From contig NZ_KB905818.1 in the NCBI RefSeq assembly GCF_000381025.1, positions 124,001 to 188,000 of the forward strand: DNA of 64,000 nt, given 5' to 3'. Made by a program: the position numbers and the translations under genes. The notes under the pieces are model-generated. The model was not told where the DNA came from. It ran no database searches and saw only the letters and a list, made by a program, of their open reading frames with translations. Every line of letters starts with the position of its first letter. Within the stretch, counting starts at the first letter, position 1. Positions 59,368-64,000 of this stretch are shown here, in pieces. This DNA comes from Streptomyces sulphureus DSM 40104 (GTDB lineage: Bacteria; Actinomycetota; Actinomycetes; Streptomycetales; Streptomycetaceae).

Positions 59368-60162
59368 TCAGGGTTTGCGGGCGACGCCTGCGAAGAGGCC
59401 CACCTCCGCGTCGTCGTGGGCCGGTTCGGCATCGGGACGCCAGCGGTGCGCGGCGACGACGCCCGGGGCGAGGAGGTCCAGCCCGTCGAAGAAGGCGGCG
59501 ATCTCGGCCCGGGAGCGCAGGCGCACGTCGGTGCCCTTGCCGCGGTAGAACTCCTCCCCGATGCGCGTCTCCTCCTCGGTGAGGAATTCGCGCGTGCTGT
59601 GCGAGAGGACGAGGAAGCTCCCGGAGGGGAGCGGCTCCAGCAGGCGCCGCACGAGGTCGTACGCGCCGTCCGGAACGAAGTGGAGGAGCGCGACGAGCGA
59701 AAGCGCGACGGGGCCGCCCCACTCCAACGTGGCGCGCACCCGCGGATGTTCGAGGATCTCGTCAGTGCGGACGTCCGCCTCCAGGTAGGCGGTGCGTCCC
59801 TCGTCGGTGCCGCGCATCAGGACGTCGGTGTACTCGACGACCAAGGGGTCGTTGTCGACGTACACGACCCTCGCCGTCGGCTCCTCGGCCTGCGCGACCT
59901 GATGGAGGTTCGGCTCGGTGGGGATGCCGGTCCCCAGGTCGAGGAAGTCGCGCACGCCGTGCTCGCGGGCGAGGGTGCGCGTCGCGCGGTGCATGAAGGC
60001 GCGGTTGGCGCGCGCCATGGTGCGCACCGAGGGGTGGTGTTCGACGACGTACTCGGCCGCCTGGCGGTCGGCCTCGAACCAGTCCTTGCCGCCGAGGTAG
60101 TAGTCGTACATCCGGGCAGAGTGGGGTCTGCCGGTGTCGAGGTCGCGGCTTCCGGTGGTCAT
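59368..60162 (-). CDS. DUF574-family SAM-dependent methyltransferase
   Basis: 264 residues. N-terminal PHSARMYDYYLGGKDWFEADRQAAE and MARANRAFMHRATR are hallmarks of the actinobacterial DUF574 group; the SAM site is DFLDLGTGIPTEPNLHQVAQ with VVYVDNDPLVVEY, then LEADVRTDEILEHP. Streptomycetes carry many paralogues, mostly of unknown function. ATG 60162 is chosen where the conserved region begins; a longer frame upstream is Pro/Arg-rich. It follows the Fur gene by 124 bases on the same strand. Confidence 0.9.
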   Translation of the reverse strand: MTTGSRDLDTGRPHSARMYDYYLGGKDWFEADRQAAEYVVEHHPSVRTMARANRAFMHRATRTLAREHGVRDFLDLGTGIPTEPNLHQVAQAEEPTARVVYVDNDPLVVEYTDVLMRGTDEGRTAYLEADVRTDEILEHPRVRATLEWGGPVALSLVALLHFVPDGAYDLVRRLLEPLPSGSFLVLSHSTREFLTEEETRIGEEFYRGKGTDVRLRSRAEIAAFFDGLDLLAPGVVAAHRWRPDAEPAHDDAEVGLFAGVARKP

Positions 60163-60286
60163 CGGGGCTCCAGGCGTGTCGGGGAGGCGGGCCGCGTGTG
60201 TGCACGGCGGGGGCCAAGTATCCCTGAAGCGGGGGACGTTGGCGATCTCGGGAGCCGGCGCCCCGCCCGGCTGCCGCACGGCGTGC

Positions 60287-60721
60287 TCAGGCGTCGGCCT
60301 CCTGGCAACTGCCGCACGTGCCCCACCACGTGACCTCCGCCTCGGCGAGGGCGAACCCGTGGGTCTCCGGCGGGGTGAGGCAGGGAGCGGCGCCGACGGC
60401 GCAGTCGACGTCCTGGACGCGGCCGCAGGTGCGGCAGACGAGGTGGTGGTGGTTGTCGCCGACGCGGAGTTCGTACCTGGCGGGCGAGCCGGCGGGCTCG
60501 ATGCAGCGGACGAGGCCGGAGCGGGCCAGGTCGTCGAGGACGTTGTAGAGGCCCTGGCGTGAGAGGCCGTGTGCGGTGCCGGGGCCGAGGAGCGACTCCA
60601 GGTCGGGGGCGGTCGCGTGGGGCGCTTCGCCGAGTGCGGAGAGGACGGCGCGGCGCTGCGCTGTGCTGCGCAGGCCGCGGCTCCGCAGCAGGTCGGTCGC
60701 GGTGTCGGCTGCCGTTTCCAT
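60287..60721 (-). CDS. Fur-family transcriptional repressor (CatR/PerR-like)
   Basis: 144 residues. Winged helix LRSTAQRRAVLSALGEAPHATAPDLESLL... GLSRQGLYNVLDDLARSGLV, then the metal-binding dimer domain with NHHHLVCRTCGRVQDVDCAV and the C-terminal WWGTCGSCQ (structural zinc CxxC pairs). Such regulators in Streptomyces (FurA, CatR) respond to peroxide or iron and often sit next to catalase genes, but no catalase is adjacent here; DUF2180 follows that pattern elsewhere. Downstream of the DUF2180 gene by 83 bases, probably one transcript. Confidence 0.9.
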   Translation of the reverse strand: METAADTATDLLRSRGLRSTAQRRAVLSALGEAPHATAPDLESLLGPGTAHGLSRQGLYNVLDDLARSGLVRCIEPAGSPARYELRVGDNHHHLVCRTCGRVQDVDCAVGAAPCLTPPETHGFALAEAEVTWWGTCGSCQEADA

Positions 60722-60804
60722 GGTGATCACGCCCTTCGGGTCCGCTCGCCGAGCGTACCGGTGGGATGGCGGGTGCGAGCCGTGCCGGTCGCGGCGCTGG
60801 TGGG

Positions 60805-61014
60805 TCAGCCGGCGGGTGATTCCGCCGCGTGGCAGGAGAGGCACAGTGCGCGACGCGCGAGGGTGCTGCCGGTGCGTGCGCCGACTCCGGTGTTGCGGCG
60901 GATCGGCTCGGTGGTGAGGTGCGTGTGTGCGGGGCAGGCGCCGACGCCGCAGCGGGTGCAGATCGCGACCGAGGGGGTGTCGGCCTCGTGGGCCGCGCAG
61001 TCGTAGCACTTCAT
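60805..61014 (-). CDS. DUF2180 small zinc-ribbon-like protein
   Basis: 69 residues with eight cysteine/histidine-rich positions: MKCYDCAAHEADTPS, AICTRCGVGACPAHTH and RALCLSCHAAE, a zinc-ribbon-like pattern. DUF2180 genes accompany Fur-type regulators in actinobacteria. ATG 61014 follows CAGGAGAACG. Its role is unknown; metal sensing or delivery is inference. A 31-bp palindrome lies 89 bases upstream. Confidence 0.85.
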   Translation of the reverse strand: MKCYDCAAHEADTPSVAICTRCGVGACPAHTHLTTEPIRRNTGVGARTGSTLARRALCLSCHAAESPAG

Positions 61015-61102
61015 GTCGTTCTCCTGGGCGCGGGTGTGCGCGGCGCGGGACGGGGTCGGCGCGCACGTGTCGATCTTTCGAGGGGTATGCCCGGAAGATT
61101 AG

Positions 61103-61133
61103 CGAGTAGTTTTGACTCGGTCAAACTTACTCG
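61103..61133. promoter_or_regulatory. 31-bp palindrome, candidate Fur-family operator
   Basis: Arms CGAGTAGTTTTGAC and GTCAAACTTACTCG around tcg, with two mismatches; the core TTTGAC-tcg-GTCAAA is perfect. It is upstream of the DUF2180-Fur genes and suggests autoregulation. Confidence 0.65.
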
Positions 61134-61398
61134 ACTGCGGGGTCGGCGCCGCGGGGGCGCCGAGTGCCCGGCGGCCGCGTCCGCCGGGGGTGGATTCCGC
61201 CGCTGTCGATGGGCGCGTGTGGCGCCAACTCCCCGCCGGTGAGGGCGGGTTCGGCAAGTCGGGGTGTGCTTCCGTAGCGAGCCCGCTGATCGGCTTGGCC
61301 GCGCCTCTTCCTCGCCAACCAAGCGGCTGCTACGTTCTGACGAGAATTCATTTCAGTTTTGGATGAGCCGCCGAGCTGGAGATGAACCGGAGGTCGCG

Positions 61399-62295
61399 AT
61401 GGCCGCCATCGATGCTGCCCGTACCGAAACCGCAGAGGCCGCCCCGTGCGGACCGCCGCTCTCCATGGTCGAGCGGATGACACTGATCATGGACGCCTTC
61501 GGAACCCGCCCCGCGAGACTGACCCTGGAGGAGGTGGCCTCCCGCACCGGGCTGCCGCGGTCCACCGCGCACCGCATCCTCGACCAACTCGTCCGCTGCA
61601 ACTGGCTCGACCACTCCGCCTACGGCTACGGCCTCGGCCCCCGTCTCCTCGGCCCGGGCGGACAGGACGTCCTGCACGGCGAGATCCGCGCCGCGGCGGC
61701 CCCCCTCCTCCACGAACTCCACCTGCGCACACACCTGGTGGTGCACCTGGCGGTCCTCGAAGGGCCGGAGGTGCTCTACCTCGACAAGGTCGGCGGACGC
61801 TTCGCGCGGGGGCTGCCGTCGCGCGTGGGCGGCCGCGCGCCCGCTCACGCCACCGGTGTCGGCAAGGCGATCCTCGCGTGGCTCCAGCCGGAGCAGGTCG
61901 ACGCACTCCTCCCCGTCCGGCTCCCGCGGGCCACCGACCGCACCATCGGTGACATGGGCACGCTCCGCCAGGAGTTGACCCGTATACGCGGCCGCCACGG
62001 CCTCGCCTTCGAGCGCGGCGAGGCGGCCCTCGGCGCGGGCTGCGTGGCCGCGGCGCTCCGTGGCCCCGAAGGCCCCGTCGCGGCGCTCTCCCTCTGCGGC
62101 GAGGTGCGCACCGCGCCGCTGGAGCGCGTGGCCCCGCTCGTCGTCGACTCGGCACGCGAGATCTCCAGGGCGCTCTTCCCCGAGACGGGCGCCACTCGCG
62201 CCCCGCGCCGCAACTGCGCGACCACACAACCGACTTGGTCGAGGGAGACCATGCTGCGCCTCGTCTCGGAGAGCCGTGCGGACGGGTGGATCTGA
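61399..62295 (+). CDS. IclR-family transcriptional regulator
   Basis: 298 residues. Winged helix at about 25-75 (MVERMTLIMDAFGTRPARLTLEEVASRTGLPRSTAHRILDQLV in pieces), and the IclR effector domain including LVVHLAVLEGPEVLYLDKVGGR, RAPAHATGVGKAILAW and GCVAAALRGPEGPVAALSLCG. ATG 61399 has GGAGG five bases upstream. No obvious target operon is adjacent; the DUF2180 operator region lies on the other side of a 385-base gap (61015-61398) that contains no gene. Confidence 0.88.
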   Translation: MAAIDAARTETAEAAPCGPPLSMVERMTLIMDAFGTRPARLTLEEVASRTGLPRSTAHRILDQLVRCNWLDHSAYGYGLGPRLLGPGGQDVLHGEIRAAAAPLLHELHLRTHLVVHLAVLEGPEVLYLDKVGGRFARGLPSRVGGRAPAHATGVGKAILAWLQPEQVDALLPVRLPRATDRTIGDMGTLRQELTRIRGRHGLAFERGEAALGAGCVAAALRGPEGPVAALSLCGEVRTAPLERVAPLVVDSAREISRALFPETGATRAPRRNCATTQPTWSRETMLRLVSESRADGWI

Positions 62296-62469
62296 GGAGG
62301 GACCAACCCGCCGGCGGTGAGCCGCGTCTGCGCTCAGTGTCCGACCGGCGAACGGGAACGCCGAGCAGCGAGGCGCCGTGCGGGGAGGGCCGGTGCGGCC
62401 ACGTTCCGTCGAGGTCGACGCCTGCTCAGCGAGAGGCCGGAACGTACTCGGTCGCCTCCCACGGCACAT

Positions 62470-62718
62470 CGACGTCGGAGGGACGTCGACCACTCAGCGA
62501 CGAACGGGCCGCCCACCCGCTGTGCCGCGGCCACTTCGCGGGTGAGCGCTTCCGCAAGCGCCCGTCGTCGGCCAGTTCGCGATGCGGGGCCTTCACCGCC
62601 GCCGTCCGCCCGCCGGGGCTCGGCCCAGGCAGACCCGCCCCATCCCGCCCGCGCCGAGCACCCGCAGGATGCGGAACGGTCCGACACTCCGTGGGTCGTC
62701 CTGCGCCAACGCCTGCAT
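62470..62718 (-). pseudogene. N-terminal fragment of a Ser/Thr protein kinase, multiply frameshifted
   Basis: From ATG 62718 the minus strand reads MQALAQDDPRSVGPFRILRV then LGAGGMGRVCLGRAPAGGRR, a glycine-rich loop of a PknB-type kinase, then stops. The next frame continues VKAPHRELADDGRLRK (kinase Lys), a third EVAAAQRVGGPFVAE, and a fourth VVDVPPT. At least three frameshifts; the catalytic lobe is lost. No gene is seen in 62296-62469. Confidence 0.75.
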
Positions 62719-62853
62719 CAACCTGTTTTGGTACACCCGAAGTTGTGCGCAGTCTCGACGCCGGGACTCATCCCGCCGATTGCTCAGGCGGCGGCGTCCG
62801 ATGCGGCCGGCGTTCGGGAGCGTTGCGGTAGCAGCTTCCGGGGACGGTCGCGA

Positions 62854-63054
62854 TCAGCCTCGCCCGAGTCCCGTTCGGTCGTTTCGCAGCGGACCGGAGG
62901 TCAGACCCGCGAGCCCGACACCGATCAGCATGACGGCGCAGGCGGCAACGACGACGGTAGGGCCTGCGACGTCAGCGAGCGCGCCAAGCACGTTGTTCAT
63001 GAGGAGCAGAGCCATGCTCTGCACGAGGACGAGTACCGCTTGGACACGTGACAA
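62854..63054 (-). pseudogene. C-terminal fragment of an MFS transporter
   Basis: The minus strand encodes SRVQAVLVLVQSMALLLMNN, VLGALADVAGPTVVVAACAV, MLIGVGLAGLTSGPLRN, the last two helices of a major-facilitator transporter, then a normal stop. Upstream sequence is not membrane-like, so the gene is truncated. The 63055-63310 stretch holds no gene. Confidence 0.65.
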
Positions 63055-63310
63055 GTGGATGTCGGGTGACGAGGGCGCGGAGTCGTGCATCCGGGAACCG
63101 GCCGGATCACGTGCCGGGCAACGTTCCCAAGCCGCGGAAGAGTTGCCGCTCTCGCGGCTCAGGAGGCCGTTCACTGAAACGGCGAGGACTGGGACAGCCC
63201 GCAGAAGCCCACCGCTCGGCTGAGCAAGGAGGCCGCCAGAACCTCCGGCGAGCGTTCAGGCCGTCGGTGGGCACGAGTCCCCGCCGGACCGGCCCGCCCG
63301 TACCGACCCC

Positions 63311-63913
63311 TCACAGCGCATCCCACCCCAGCCCCCACCCCGCGCTTCCCGACGCGGTGTCCGGCGTCCCCTCGACCCCGAACCGCCCCCGGTAGAACAC
63401 CATCGGCCGCCCCTCGCGGCACGGTTCGAGGGTGTGGACGAGGCCGATGGCGATGTCGTGGTCGCCGGCGGTGTGGACCGTCTGCACGGTGGCGTGGATG
63501 CGTGCGAGGACGCCGCGGAGTGAAGGGGTGCCGTGGGGGGAGGGGTCCCACTCCAGGGCTTCGAACTTGCGGCCGTGGCGGGAGCCGAAGCGGGTGCACA
63601 GCTCCGTCTGGTCCTCGGCGAGGACGTTGACGGTGAACGTGCCCGAAGTGCGGATGCGGGGCCAGGCCCGGCCGCCGTGGTCGGCGCAGAAGAGCACGAG
63701 CGGAGGGTCGAGGGAGACCGAGGCGAAGGACTGGCAGGCGAAGCCGACGGGGCCCGCCGCGTCGGCGCCCGTCACGACGGTGACGCCGGAGGCGAATCGG
63801 CCCAGTACCGCACGGAGTTCGGCGGGAGAGGGGACGGCGGCGCCGCACGCGGGCCGTGCACGCTCGGCGTGCGCGTCTGCGGGGGACTCCGGCGTGACCG
63901 CCTCCGTCGACAT
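63311..63913 (-). CDS. Flavin reductase family protein (two-component monooxygenase reductase type)
   Basis: 200 residues. Typical flavin-reductase barrel: LRAVLGRFASGVTVVTG, GFACQSFASVSLDPPLVLFC, TSGTFTVNVLAEDQTELCTRFGS, HDIAIGLVHTLEPCREGRPMVFYRGRFG. It supplies reduced FMN or FAD to a partner monooxygenase; none is adjacent in the window, but the partner could lie beyond the right edge. An Ala-rich N-terminal extension of about 25 residues precedes the fold. ATG 63913 has GGAGG upstream. Confidence 0.9.
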   Translation of the reverse strand: MSTEAVTPESPADAHAERARPACGAAVPSPAELRAVLGRFASGVTVVTGADAAGPVGFACQSFASVSLDPPLVLFCADHGGRAWPRIRTSGTFTVNVLAEDQTELCTRFGSRHGRKFEALEWDPSPHGTPSLRGVLARIHATVQTVHTAGDHDIAIGLVHTLEPCREGRPMVFYRGRFGVEGTPDTASGSAGWGLGWDAL

Positions 63914-64000
63914 ACGGGTACACCTCCGATCCCGGCCGCTCGCGGTCGCGGGCGGCGCGGCCCCGACGGTAGGGGCGCCGTCGAGCAGCGCAGCACCGCG

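Overview
The window is high-GC DNA with dense operons, ATGA/GTGA start-stop overlaps, frequent GTG starts and strong GGAGG ribosome sites. Several families (DUF3159, DUF574 methyltransferase, DUF2180, OB-fold/TrkA/APC/TRAM neighbourhood) are typical of Streptomyces. It reads as a chromosomal segment of a Streptomyces or close relative: a short conserved left end, then a string of accessory catabolic islands separated by gene remnants.

Layout. 1-6.9 kb: a partial KdpE-type regulator, an OB-fold protein, DUF3159, two TrkA/RCK proteins, an APC permease and a TRAM RNA methyltransferase. 6.9-15.7 kb: a coenzyme-B12 acyl-CoA mutase island with split mutase subunits, MeaB/MeaH GTPase, acyl-CoA ligase, lactate-permease family importer, adenosyltransferase-like protein, HIBCH-like hydrolase and GntR regulator. 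The mutase large subunit carries Ile101 and Asp128, aligned with the Ile90/Asp117 pair of 2-hydroxyisobutyryl-CoA mutase, so I read this as a 2-hydroxyisobutyrate (2-methyllactate) degradation island. 15.8-16.7 kb: a secreted GH25 lysozyme.

17.1-27.9 kb: a non-phosphorylative sugar/sugar-acid catabolic island (symporter, two kinds of dehydrogenase, SMP-30 lactonase, enolase-superfamily dehydratase, DHDPS-like aldolase, FAH hydrolase, amidohydrolase, IclR). A 15-bp box close to TTCGGT-N3-ACCGAA recurs in its promoters, several times as pairs 20 bp apart. 28.4-35.8 kb: an arginase-family enzyme with a DcsB-like Cys metal ligand, a MocR regulator, a 4,5-dihydroxyphthalate-decarboxylase-like protein, a nitrilase-family amidase and a polar amino-acid-type ABC importer.

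36.3-42 kb: a RavA/ViaA-like MoxR-VWA pair, a TetR regulator divergent from a probably leaderless NAD-dependent epimerase gene, and a stretch with a fragment resembling the N-terminus of a Wadjet JetA protein. 42.1-46.3 kb: DUF4956 and VTC-domain proteins, a two-component system and an acidic exported protein. 46.5-46.9 kb: fragments of second copies of the MoxR and TetR genes. 47.2-50 kb: a PPOX-type flavoprotein and a prolyl oligopeptidase. 50.4-57.2 kb: a beta-propeller protein, a Baeyer-Villiger-type monooxygenase, an AurF-like diiron oxygenase and an FprB-type ferredoxin/NADP reductase, with two palindromic operators between the divergent oxygenase genes. 57.8-64 kb: G6PD, a DUF574 methyltransferase, a Fur-family regulator with DUF2180, an IclR regulator, kinase and transporter remnants, and a flavin reductase. 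I found no rRNA, tRNA, CRISPR array or intact insertion sequence.
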